Positions 16,874 to 24,458 of a stretch of DNA of 64,000 bases are shown here, piece by piece (position 1 is the first letter of the stretch; each line of letters begins with the position of its first letter). The stretch covers positions 186,001 to 250,000 of the forward strand of contig NZ_FQUD01000005.1 in NCBI RefSeq assembly GCF_900128945.1, written 5' to 3'. The stretch comes from Chryseobacterium sp. OV279. Lineage in GTDB: Bacteria; Bacteroidota; Bacteroidia; Flavobacteriales; Weeksellaceae. The position numbers were made by a program, and so were the translations under genes. The notes under the pieces were generated by a model. It was not told where the DNA came from. It did no database searches and saw only the letters and a program-made list of their open reading frames with translations.

Positions 16874-17407
16874 TTAATCTTTGATTTTAGATTTGAATTT
16901 TTTCTGATAATCTTCCCACTGTTCTCTGGAGCGGATCTTTTTGAAGAGATCTTTAGAGATAAATTCCAGATAAGGTTCAAGTTCTTTAGCAGATAATTCT
17001 CCCTGTAGAATGGTTATTGGTCCGCCTTTTTCATCCAGAAACACGGTACTTGGAACGGCACCTACATTCATATATTGGGTAAATTCATGAAGAGAATTTT
17101 TTCCTTTTTTATGTTCTGTATTATCATTGGAAAATGTTCTTCCGAAAACATCAATAGATTGTTTTTCTTCAGCATTAAACTTAACAGGATAGTAATTTTC
17201 ATTTAAAAACTGAGCAATGATAGCATGACCGTATGTTTTTTTATCCATAATCTTGCACGGGCCACACCAGTCTGCATAAAAATCAATCAGGATTTTTTTT
17301 GGATTTTCTTTCTGAGCTTTTAAAGCTTCTTCAATAGTCATCCATTTTACCTGAGCAAAACTGAAACTTACTATAAAAAGAAGAAATATGCTTATAATTT
17401 TTTTCAT
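16874..17407 (-). CDS. Exported thioredoxin-fold protein
   Basis: A 177-residue protein with a signal peptide (MKKIISIFLLFIVSFSFAQ) and a thioredoxin domain carrying the CxxC active site WCGPCK (Cys48, Cys51). The cis-proline is in GAVPSTVFLDEKG. The linker NTEHKKGKNSLHEFTQYMN is an insertion seen in the thioredoxin-fold DUF255/thioredoxin_7-like group. It probably reduces or shuffles disulfides in the periplasm. It is 41 bp downstream of a POT transporter in the same direction and may share its transcript. Confidence 0.85.
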   Translation of the reverse strand: MKKIISIFLLFIVSFSFAQVKWMTIEEALKAQKENPKKILIDFYADWCGPCKIMDKKTYGHAIIAQFLNENYYPVKFNAEEKQSIDVFGRTFSNDNTEHKKGKNSLHEFTQYMNVGAVPSTVFLDEKGGPITILQGELSAKELEPYLEFISKDLFKKIRSREQWEDYQKKFKSKIKD

Positions 17408-17448
17408 AATTTGATATTTACGTAAAAATAAGCATAATCTTGCTTATT

Positions 17449-18924
17449 CTATTTTACATCCTGCATTAATTTTCTTACGAACGAGGATAGCAAAATTAGT
17501 ACCACACCGGCAATTAAGGCATAGATTCCCAGAGTTTTGTATCCATCGGTATACGCGATAAGTTTACTCATGTTGGTATTTCCTGTATTGGCTTCAGATA
17601 AACTTGCTCCGATTTTTCCCGCAGCAAACTGCCCGAAAGCACTGGCCAGAAACCATAATCCCATCATCATCCCGAACATTTTCTTTGGAGATAATTTCGT
17701 AATAATAGACATTCCGATAGGTCCCAGACACAATTCACCGAATGTGATCACCAACCACGTGAACGTAAATAAATTAAGAGAAGACTTCCCGTCTGCACCT
17801 GCGAAATATCTTAAACTGTAAAACAAAAAGAAACCTCCGGCAAGGAATAAAAATCCAATTCCAAACTTATTAATCGTATTAGGTTCCAGCTTCTTTTTAT
17901 TTAAAGCAACCCATGCCAGACCAATAAGCGGACTGAAAAGGATGATGAAAAAAGAATTGGCACTGTTATTAATGATATTTGGGTCCATCCCAAAGCCTAA
18001 CAGATTGTGAACCAGGTTGTCTTTTGCAAATAAAGACAGAGATCCTCCACTTTGTTCATAGATTGAATTGAACAGGAAGTACATGAAGATAAAGATGAAA
18101 GCAGCAACAAGCTTCTTTTGATAAGGCGTTGTCTGTTTCAATGTTTCAATAATAAAATAACCTACAGCTGCAATACCGATTAAATACATGAAATAATCTG
18201 TATAATCAGTATTTTTAACCATAATAAAAATAAGAGGCATACTTAGCAATGCACCAATATATACCAGGACTTCACGTAAAGTTCTTTTAGACTGTGGAAG
18301 TACCTGTAATGGTGAGTCACCAATTGGTCCCAATGATTTTTTTGTAGCAAAAAAAGTGATTAAACCCAGAAGCATGACAATAGCTGCTGCCAGGAAACAC
18401 CATGACCACGAATGATACTTTCCGAGATAAACACAAAGTGCTCCTCCTAAAAGTCCGCCAATATTGATCCCTGCATAGAAAAGTCCGTATCCGGCATCTC
18501 TTCTCGGATCATCTTCCTTGTAAAGTTCTCCTACCATGGAAGAAATATTGGGCTTGAAAAATCCTGTTCCGATAATTGAACAGGTAATCCCGAAATAGAA
18601 GAAGTCATGTGGAGAAAAAGCAATGATAAGGTTTCCGACAGTCATAATAAGTCCCCCGAACACCAGAGACTTTTTGAATCCAAGAATTTTATCGGCAAAA
18701 ATTCCACCTATGAATGTGAAGGCATAGATAAATGCCTGTATAGCTCCATATTGTAAATTGGCTTTGTCTTCCAACAAACCGAGCTGATCTACCATAAAGA
18801 TGGTAAGGACCCCCCGCATTCCGTAAAAACAAAAACGCTCCCACATTTCTACCGTGAACAGCGTCCAAAGCTGTTTAGGGTATTTCCCTTTAAAATTTTG
18901 TATTTCTTCTAGAGTTAAGCTCAT
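17449..18924 (-). CDS. POT-family proton-dependent oligopeptide transporter (1 of 3)
   Basis: A 491-residue major-facilitator protein with about 12 membrane helices. The POT signature is present: the ExxER proton-coupling motif in EMWERFCFYGMRGVLT near residue 26, GYGLFYAGINIGGLLGG in helix 4-5, and FGELCLGPIGMSI near 400. The family imports di- and tripeptides with protons. It starts 22 bp after the DUF1016 nuclease gene and precedes the thioredoxin gene. It lacks the periplasmic insertions of the third copy. Confidence 0.9.
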   Translation of the reverse strand: MSLTLEEIQNFKGKYPKQLWTLFTVEMWERFCFYGMRGVLTIFMVDQLGLLEDKANLQYGAIQAFIYAFTFIGGIFADKILGFKKSLVFGGLIMTVGNLIIAFSPHDFFYFGITCSIIGTGFFKPNISSMVGELYKEDDPRRDAGYGLFYAGINIGGLLGGALCVYLGKYHSWSWCFLAAAIVMLLGLITFFATKKSLGPIGDSPLQVLPQSKRTLREVLVYIGALLSMPLIFIMVKNTDYTDYFMYLIGIAAVGYFIIETLKQTTPYQKKLVAAFIFIFMYFLFNSIYEQSGGSLSLFAKDNLVHNLLGFGMDPNIINNSANSFFIILFSPLIGLAWVALNKKKLEPNTINKFGIGFLFLAGGFFLFYSLRYFAGADGKSSLNLFTFTWLVITFGELCLGPIGMSIITKLSPKKMFGMMMGLWFLASAFGQFAAGKIGASLSEANTGNTNMSKLIAYTDGYKTLGIYALIAGVVLILLSSFVRKLMQDVK

Positions 18925-18946
18925 AATCGTATATGATTGATTTTAA

Positions 18947-19942
18947 TTAAGGTTGTTTATTATTGTTTTGATCCAGCTCGAAACGGATTCTGTCCTGGTC
19001 TATGATTTCTTTTAATTCTTCTTCTTTTGGAAGGTAGAGGAGGTATTTGCTGGCAAAGAGATTGTTTTTGTCGTTCAGAACGGAATATTTTACAATGGTT
19101 TCGTCTTTTTCTGAACACAGTAAAATTCCGATCGTTGGATTGTCACCTTCTCCGCGTTTCAGATCATCATACATTCGTACGTACATATCGATCTGCCCGA
19201 TGTCCTGATGGGAGAGTTCTCCTGTTTTAAGGTCGATAATGACAAAGCATTTCAGAATATAATTGTAAAAAACAAGGTCGATATAAAAATCTGAAGTATC
19301 GGTAGAAATATGCTGCTGCCTGGCCACAAAAGCAAATCCTTTTCCGAATTCCAGAAGAAATTTCTGAATATGATCAATGATGGCGGTTTCAATTTCTTTT
19401 TCAGAAAATTTTTGATCCGGTGTTAATCCTAAGAATTCAAAAATATAAGGGTCTTTTAAAACACTATGAATATTTTCTGCCGGGGATTTTTTATGTTCCA
19501 AAACTCTTTCGTAGGCAAGTGAATTGATCTGTCTTTTCAAATCCCGGTAATTCCAGTTATTCTGAATGGCCTCATTGATGTAATAATTCATTTTATCAGT
19601 GTGGTCAAGCCTTATCACCAATCTGTAATGGGTCCAGCTCAATTCGTGACGCAATGCGTCACAATTTGGGAATGCCTGATAAAAAGACCGCATATTTCTT
19701 AAATTACTCTCATCAAAGCCTTTTCCAAACTCCAGAGAAAGTCTTTTGGAAAGATTTTTTAACGTTTGCTTTCCGTATTCAGCACGTTCCTTTCCCTGCT
19801 GTTCATCTTCTACGATCAGTTTTCCGATCTGCCAGTACGTAAGCAGTAAAGTAGAATTCGCTATCCGAAACACTTTTTCGCGCGACTGCCTAATAATTTC
19901 CTTTACGGATTGAAATAAAGAATCTTCGGAAATTTCCATCAT
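18947..19942 (-). CDS. DUF1016 (YhcG-like) PDDEXK nuclease
   Basis: A 331-residue protein of the YhcG/DUF1016 group. The N-terminal half is a helical domain (ANSTLLLTYWQIGKLIVEDEQQG, then YGKQTLKNLSKRLSLEFGKGFDESNLRNMRSFY). The C-terminal half is a PD-(D/E)XK endonuclease fold with Asp222 in FYIDLVFYN and Asp237-Leu-Lys239 in IIDLKTGELSHQDIGQ. Members are often near restriction-modification or mobile loci, but here it sits alone between two peptide transporters, with no methyltransferase. The active-site residues look intact. Its role is unknown. Confidence 0.88.
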   Translation of the reverse strand: MMEISEDSLFQSVKEIIRQSREKVFRIANSTLLLTYWQIGKLIVEDEQQGKERAEYGKQTLKNLSKRLSLEFGKGFDESNLRNMRSFYQAFPNCDALRHELSWTHYRLVIRLDHTDKMNYYINEAIQNNWNYRDLKRQINSLAYERVLEHKKSPAENIHSVLKDPYIFEFLGLTPDQKFSEKEIETAIIDHIQKFLLEFGKGFAFVARQQHISTDTSDFYIDLVFYNYILKCFVIIDLKTGELSHQDIGQIDMYVRMYDDLKRGEGDNPTIGILLCSEKDETIVKYSVLNDKNNLFASKYLLYLPKEEELKEIIDQDRIRFELDQNNNKQP

Positions 19943-19949
19943 ACGAAAA

Positions 19950-19981
19950 TAAAAAAAACCTCTGACTTAGCAGAGGTTTTG
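19950..19981 (-). terminator. Terminator between POT transporter 2 and the DUF1016 gene
   Basis: The stem ACCTCTG/CAGAGGT (with loop ACTTAG on the plus strand) is flanked by an A-run on the left and TTTT on the right, so it can act in both directions. On the minus strand it ends the POT-2 transcript at a run of eight T, isolating the nuclease gene. Confidence 0.8.
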
Positions 19982-20000
19982 TTGTATTTTATTGATGCGG

Positions 20001-21755
20001 TTATTTTACACCGTGCATCATTTTCTTTAAGATTGGAGAGATCAGACCCAAAATCACAGCTGCAATACCACAAAGTACTACGAATACCATAAAGAATTCG
20101 AACAGGTTGTGGATCTCAAATCCTGCAAATGTAGGATTGTGTAATGGTAACTGAGCTTTGTCAAATGCTGCTGTCTGTTCAGCAGTCAGGGTTACTTTTT
20201 TGTCTAAAACGTCCTGAAGGTTTACGCCTATTTCCTGTGCTTTTGTAAATTTATCACCTGTAGCCGGGATAAGAGCTCCTAATGAGCCTGCCAAAGCATA
20301 ACCTGCAGCATTGGAAATGAAGAATACTCCGTATAATAATGAAGCAAATCTTTTTGGAGCAAGCTTTCCTACCAATGAAAGACCGATTGGAGATAAACAA
20401 AGCTCACCACAAGTCTGGATGAAATAAAGAAGCATTAACCATTTGATAGCTAATAATCCTGAATTTCCAAGATCTTTTACGTTGTGTGCAATGATGAAGT
20501 AAGAAAGAGCGATCAATGCAAGTCCCATTGCCTGCTTGAAAGGAGAAACTGGCTCTCTTCCTTTTGTTCTTAATTTATCCCATGTCAAACTGAATGGAAC
20601 AGCTAACAGAACTACGAAGATACCGTTGAAAATCTGAACCATTGAAGGAGGCATATTCCATCCGAAAATGTTTCTGTCTGTCTGGTTATCTGCGATAAAC
20701 GTTAGTGAAGATCCTGCCTGCTCGAAAGCTGCCCAGAAGAAAATGATAAAGAAGGATACAATATAAATTACCCAGATTCTTTGTCTTTCAATCTTGTTTT
20801 CTGCAGAACTCATGATCAGGAAAGCAAGCGAAATACCGGCTGCATAGATGAAAGGATAAATAACTCCTTTGATCAACTGACCCATTTCTACAGCTTTAAA
20901 TCCGAATTCTCCGACCAATAAATATCGGAAAGCGAAGAATAAAACAACAAATATAATTCCGGTAATCCCTAAAGATAAACCTGAGAATTTAGCGGTCTGA
21001 GTTTCCCCTTCTTCAAAGTCTGCACTTGTATTGTTCTTGGGTAAACCACCGATAGGTCTTCCTTCCGGATTTACCACATATTTATTTTTAAGGATAAAGA
21101 ATGTTACGGTTCCAATCACCATCGCAATTGAAGCGGCTAAGAATCCCCATTTAAAAGCAAAAATATCTCTTACTCCTGTTGTTGCATCTTTCACATCTCC
21201 TACGTATGGGCAGATAAACTGTCCAAGGAATGCTCCGATGTTGATCCCCATATAGAAAATGGTAAAAGCAGAATCCAATTTGGATTTTTCCTGCTTAGGA
21301 TAAAGACTTCCTACCATTGAGGAAATATTCGGCTTGAAGAATCCATTACCGAAAATGATAACGAACAACGCCAGCCACATGATCATTTTGGAACTGCCCA
21401 GATCGGCAGAAAAAGTAGAGGCACTGATAAATAATAGAAACTGACCGATAGCCATTAGAGATCCACCGATTAAGATGGCATTTCTATTTCCGATATATTT
21501 ATCTGCAATAAATCCTCCCAAAAGAGGTGTTAAATAACATAAAGCTAAAAATCCACCGTAAATGATTGCCGCATCAGCCTCTTTTATTAATAAGGAATTT
21601 ACCATAAAGAGCGTCAAAAGTGCTCTCATCCCATAAAAGTTGAAACGCTCCCACATTTCTGTTCCGAAAAGAACCCACAACCCTTTTGGATGCCTTGAAT
21701 TCTTATTCTCTACAAATTCATCCGGTTTCGGACTTAATGCTTCAATATTATCCAT
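20001..21755 (-). CDS. POT-family oligopeptide transporter (2 of 3)
   Basis: A 584-residue transporter counted from ATG 21755; a TTG at 21812 in frame is the -33 element of its promoter, so it is not the start. EMWERFNFYGMRALL gives the ExxER motif near residue 34, FTIFYMGINIGAFLGQ follows, and TCGELCLSPIGLSLVGKLAP is in the C-half. A loop of ~50 residues before the last helix (VNLQDVLDKKVTLTAEQ) is extra compared with copy 1. It carries its own promoter and terminator. Confidence 0.9.
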   Translation of the reverse strand: MDNIEALSPKPDEFVENKNSRHPKGLWVLFGTEMWERFNFYGMRALLTLFMVNSLLIKEADAAIIYGGFLALCYLTPLLGGFIADKYIGNRNAILIGGSLMAIGQFLLFISASTFSADLGSSKMIMWLALFVIIFGNGFFKPNISSMVGSLYPKQEKSKLDSAFTIFYMGINIGAFLGQFICPYVGDVKDATTGVRDIFAFKWGFLAASIAMVIGTVTFFILKNKYVVNPEGRPIGGLPKNNTSADFEEGETQTAKFSGLSLGITGIIFVVLFFAFRYLLVGEFGFKAVEMGQLIKGVIYPFIYAAGISLAFLIMSSAENKIERQRIWVIYIVSFFIIFFWAAFEQAGSSLTFIADNQTDRNIFGWNMPPSMVQIFNGIFVVLLAVPFSLTWDKLRTKGREPVSPFKQAMGLALIALSYFIIAHNVKDLGNSGLLAIKWLMLLYFIQTCGELCLSPIGLSLVGKLAPKRFASLLYGVFFISNAAGYALAGSLGALIPATGDKFTKAQEIGVNLQDVLDKKVTLTAEQTAAFDKAQLPLHNPTFAGFEIHNLFEFFMVFVVLCGIAAVILGLISPILKKMMHGVK

Positions 21756-21782
21756 TCTATTGTTAATTTTTGTTAAGACTGA

Positions 21783-21812
21783 CAAATATAGTTTTTTTTG
21801 AGTTTTTGGCAA
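21783..21812 (-). promoter_or_regulatory. Promoter of POT transporter 2
   Basis: On the minus strand TTG (21812-21810), 19 bases, then TATATTTG (21790-21783) is a full match to the flavobacterial TTG-N17-23-TAnnTTTG promoter. It is about 28 bases upstream of ATG 21755. Confidence 0.75.
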
Positions 21813-21829
21813 GGTTTTAATTTTATATT

Positions 21830-21864
21830 TAAATAAAAAAGCTGCAGAGTGATTCTGCAGCTTG
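21830..21864 (-). terminator. Terminator of POT transporter 3
   Basis: The palindromic stem AAGCTGCAGA/TCTGCAGCTT (21839-21863) on the minus strand is followed by a T-rich tail. It lies 24 bases after the stop of the third transporter gene. Confidence 0.85.
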
Positions 21865-21887
21865 ATATTCTTTATGATAAACAGGGA

Positions 21888-23543
21888 TTAGTGCCCTTTT
21901 TCCTTCATGATCTTGTTTAATCTTTTTAACATAGACAGTCCTAAAAGTGTCGCAAATATTAACAAAGCAAAGTTCACCAGGAAGTAATTCATTTTGTTGT
22001 CGTAGTTGTACCATGTACTCGCCAGAATTCCTGAAAGTTTGTTTCCGACAGAGTTGGCTAGGAAGAAACCTCCCATCATCAATGCGGTAATTCTTGCAGG
22101 TGAAAGTTTGGATACAAAAGAAAGTCCCATTGGAGAAAGGCATAATTCACCGATGGTAATGACTCCATATCCGGCAACGAGCCACAGCGGAGAAACTTTT
22201 ACAGCGCCATTATCCCCGGCCATAACGGCAAGAACCATCACTAAACATGACAATCCGGAGATGAATAGTCCCAGTACAATTTTTGTAGGGGTCAGCGGTT
22301 CTTTTCCTTTTCGTCTCAGCAAAGCCCAGAATCCTACTACCAAAGGAGTCAACGCAATTACCCAGAATGGATTGATAGACTGGAATAATTCCGTGTTGTA
22401 TAAATAGACCTTAGATTCCGGATTTCTTTCCAGAGCTGCACGCTGCTCAGGAGAAATGTTTTTGAAATAGATATCTTTTCCGGTTTCTTTGATGCTTTTT
22501 CCGTCTTTATCTTTTTGAGACTGGAACTGGTTGTCGTATACAGGAACTTCTTTGTCTTCATAGCTCTTTCCTTCCACCATATAGATGTCCTCAAGAGGTT
22601 TTTCCAGAGAAGCAGGAACACTTCTGTCCGTATAATAATTGGCCCATCTTGTAAGAGCCGTACCATTCTGTTTGAAAACCGCCCAGAAGAACATACTGAT
22701 CAGGAATACGGAAAGCAGAGCCCCGATCGAAGGTTTTTCTTCCGGTTTAGCTTTAAAGTATAGCGAAGCATAAAAGTAGATTACAGGAGCACACGCGAAA
22801 ATAAAGGCATCTGTACTGTCGCTTCCGAAAATATTTCCCGGAATAAACCAGCCAATAGCCCCAATGGCAATCGCAGGAACGAAAACCTTGATTAAAATTT
22901 CAGAAAGCTTGGTGTCTCCTTCTTCTACAGGTTTCATCTGTGCTGCATGGATGTAATGTTTTCTTCCGATCGTAAAGATCACAAGACCTACCAGCATTCC
23001 TACACCGGCAGTGATGAAGGCTTCACCCCATCCGAATTTATTTCGCATGAAAGCCGCAATAATATTACAGATAAACGCTCCGATATTGATTCCCATATAG
23101 AAAATATTATATCCGGAGTCTTTATTGGCTTTATAAGGTTCTTCAGAATAAAGGTTTCCTAATAACGTAGAAATGGTAGGTTTAAAGAAACCATTTCCAA
23201 TGATGATCAGTGCTAATGAACCATAGAAAAGAGGAAGTTCTTTGAATACTCCCATTCCGATATATCCGGCAGCCATTAGAATTCCGCCCAGATAAATAGA
23301 TTTTATATATCCTAAAACTCTGTCCGCCAGAAATCCTCCAAGGAATGGCGTTAAATAGGTCAAAGCGATGTAGGTTCCGAAAATATCATCAGCTGTTTTA
23401 TCCGGAAGTCCAAGTCCGCCTTTCATTCCGGTAGGTTCAATAACATACAGGACAAAGATTCCAAGAATCAGGTAGTACCCGAAACGCTCCCACATTTCTG
23501 TGAAAAAGAGGAAGGGTAGGCCTTTAGGATGTTTAGTCTTCAT
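21888..23543 (-). CDS. POT-family oligopeptide transporter (3 of 3)
   Basis: A 551-residue transporter from ATG 23543; the TTG at 23567 overlaps a promoter -7 box and is rejected. The ExxER motif is EMWERFGYYLILGIFVLYV near residue 15; SGYNIFYMGINIGAF and TIGELCLSPMGLSFVSKLSP follow. A charged extracytoplasmic loop of about 70 residues (EDIYMVEGKSYEDKEVPVYD through ISPEQRAAL) is inserted between helices 8 and 9, unlike copies 1 and 2, and could change substrate range. The C-terminus ends in a basic tail. Confidence 0.9.
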   Translation of the reverse strand: MKTKHPKGLPFLFFTEMWERFGYYLILGIFVLYVIEPTGMKGGLGLPDKTADDIFGTYIALTYLTPFLGGFLADRVLGYIKSIYLGGILMAAGYIGMGVFKELPLFYGSLALIIIGNGFFKPTISTLLGNLYSEEPYKANKDSGYNIFYMGINIGAFICNIIAAFMRNKFGWGEAFITAGVGMLVGLVIFTIGRKHYIHAAQMKPVEEGDTKLSEILIKVFVPAIAIGAIGWFIPGNIFGSDSTDAFIFACAPVIYFYASLYFKAKPEEKPSIGALLSVFLISMFFWAVFKQNGTALTRWANYYTDRSVPASLEKPLEDIYMVEGKSYEDKEVPVYDNQFQSQKDKDGKSIKETGKDIYFKNISPEQRAALERNPESKVYLYNTELFQSINPFWVIALTPLVVGFWALLRRKGKEPLTPTKIVLGLFISGLSCLVMVLAVMAGDNGAVKVSPLWLVAGYGVITIGELCLSPMGLSFVSKLSPARITALMMGGFFLANSVGNKLSGILASTWYNYDNKMNYFLVNFALLIFATLLGLSMLKRLNKIMKEKGH

Positions 23544-23564
23544 ATAATCAAATTTCAAATTTCC

Positions 23565-23572
23565 CAAAAATA
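23565..23572 (-). promoter_or_regulatory. Putative -7 box of POT transporter 3
   Basis: Minus-strand TATTTTTG matches TAnnTTTG and lies 21 bases upstream of ATG 23543. Its last three bases are the TTG that would otherwise be read as an upstream start codon. Confidence 0.55.
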
Positions 23573-23635
23573 AGTTTTTAATTTCAATTGATAAAATAAA
23601 TAATACGGTGGGAAATGATTAATGAAATAAATAAG

Positions 23636-23664
23636 AATCCCTTTCAGTTACTGAAAGGGATATA
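23636..23664 (-). terminator. Terminator of the DPP-IV/hypothetical operon
   Basis: CCCTTTCAGT and ACTGAAAGGG form a 10-bp stem directly after the stop at 23672; the minus-strand transcript then meets ATTCTTATTTATT, a moderate T-rich tail. Confidence 0.7.
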
Positions 23665-23671
23665 TATTCAC

Positions 23672-24457
23672 TTATTTATAAACTTGAGGAGGCGGCACCG
23701 GAGCCTGTTGATTTTTGTTCACTTGCTCTGCTTTTGAAAGTCCGTTGATCAGCTTTTCAATTTCTTGTTTATTTTTTGCCACCAGATTACTGTATGTATA
23801 TCCGGAAATGTGGCAATATCCATAAGCTGTTTGAAAATAGTTGTCCAGAAAATCAAAACGGTCACCGTCTATTTTTTTGGAATAGTATATATGAAACATA
23901 GGCAATCCATTCACTGTCCTGTATTCTGTTTTTTTCAGGGTAGAATTATTGGGAGAACTCAAAATAGAGCCAATAGCTTCATTTTTAATTGCTTCAATAT
24001 TCTCTTTTTTGGAATTGATACAATAAAAATAACCGTATAATTCTGACGCATCAGGTCCTGTAAATTGATATTCAGAAAAGCGAATATCATCACTTTGGTG
24101 AGCCTTCCATTTTTTCGTGTCAAGATAAACGCCTCCGTCTGCACGTTCACTGCTCACCAGGGAATCGGCAGATGTTGGTTTGGTAAAGAGCTGCTTATTA
24201 ACAGGAATATTTTCAAAAGCTTCCCGATCTTTAAGGTTAGCATACTTCCACGTCTTATCTTTATAAAGAATAAGTTGTGCACCATTTTCGGTCACTGCTG
24301 TTGTCTGAGGCAGATTAAATTCATCAGAAATTTTTCTGATTTCCCAATTTCCTTCCGCAAAAACGGCAACTTCCATTTTTTCATTTGTCATTGCCAATGC
24401 CTGCGATTTTGCAAAAGAAGAATACACGAGCATTGACAAAACAAATAGATGCTTCAT
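23672..24457 (-). CDS. Secreted protein of unknown function
   Basis: A 261-residue protein that I do not recognise. A signal peptide is present (MKHLFVLSMLVYSSFAKSQA). Residues ~50-75 (VTENGAQLILYKDKTWKYANL) resemble the short DUF3157-like/SH3-like motif ENGxxVxLYxDGTWKY found in many Bacteroidota proteins. The middle (LPMFHIYYSKKIDGDRFDFLDNYFQTAYGYCHISGYTYSNLV) suggests a globular beta domain. The C-terminus is Gln/Pro-rich (QQAPVPPPQVYK). It starts one base after the DPP-IV stop, so it is co-transcribed with that peptidase and probably shares its compartment. Confidence 0.7.
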   Translation of the reverse strand: MKHLFVLSMLVYSSFAKSQALAMTNEKMEVAVFAEGNWEIRKISDEFNLPQTTAVTENGAQLILYKDKTWKYANLKDREAFENIPVNKQLFTKPTSADSLVSSERADGGVYLDTKKWKAHQSDDIRFSEYQFTGPDASELYGYFYCINSKKENIEAIKNEAIGSILSSPNNSTLKKTEYRTVNGLPMFHIYYSKKIDGDRFDFLDNYFQTAYGYCHISGYTYSNLVAKNKQEIEKLINGLSKAEQVNKNQQAPVPPPQVYK

Positions 24458-24458
24458 A

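Noticed and set aside
21756..21812. TTG start for POT transporter 2 (603-residue version)
   Set aside because: The TTG is the -33 element of a consensus promoter; transcription would start downstream of it.
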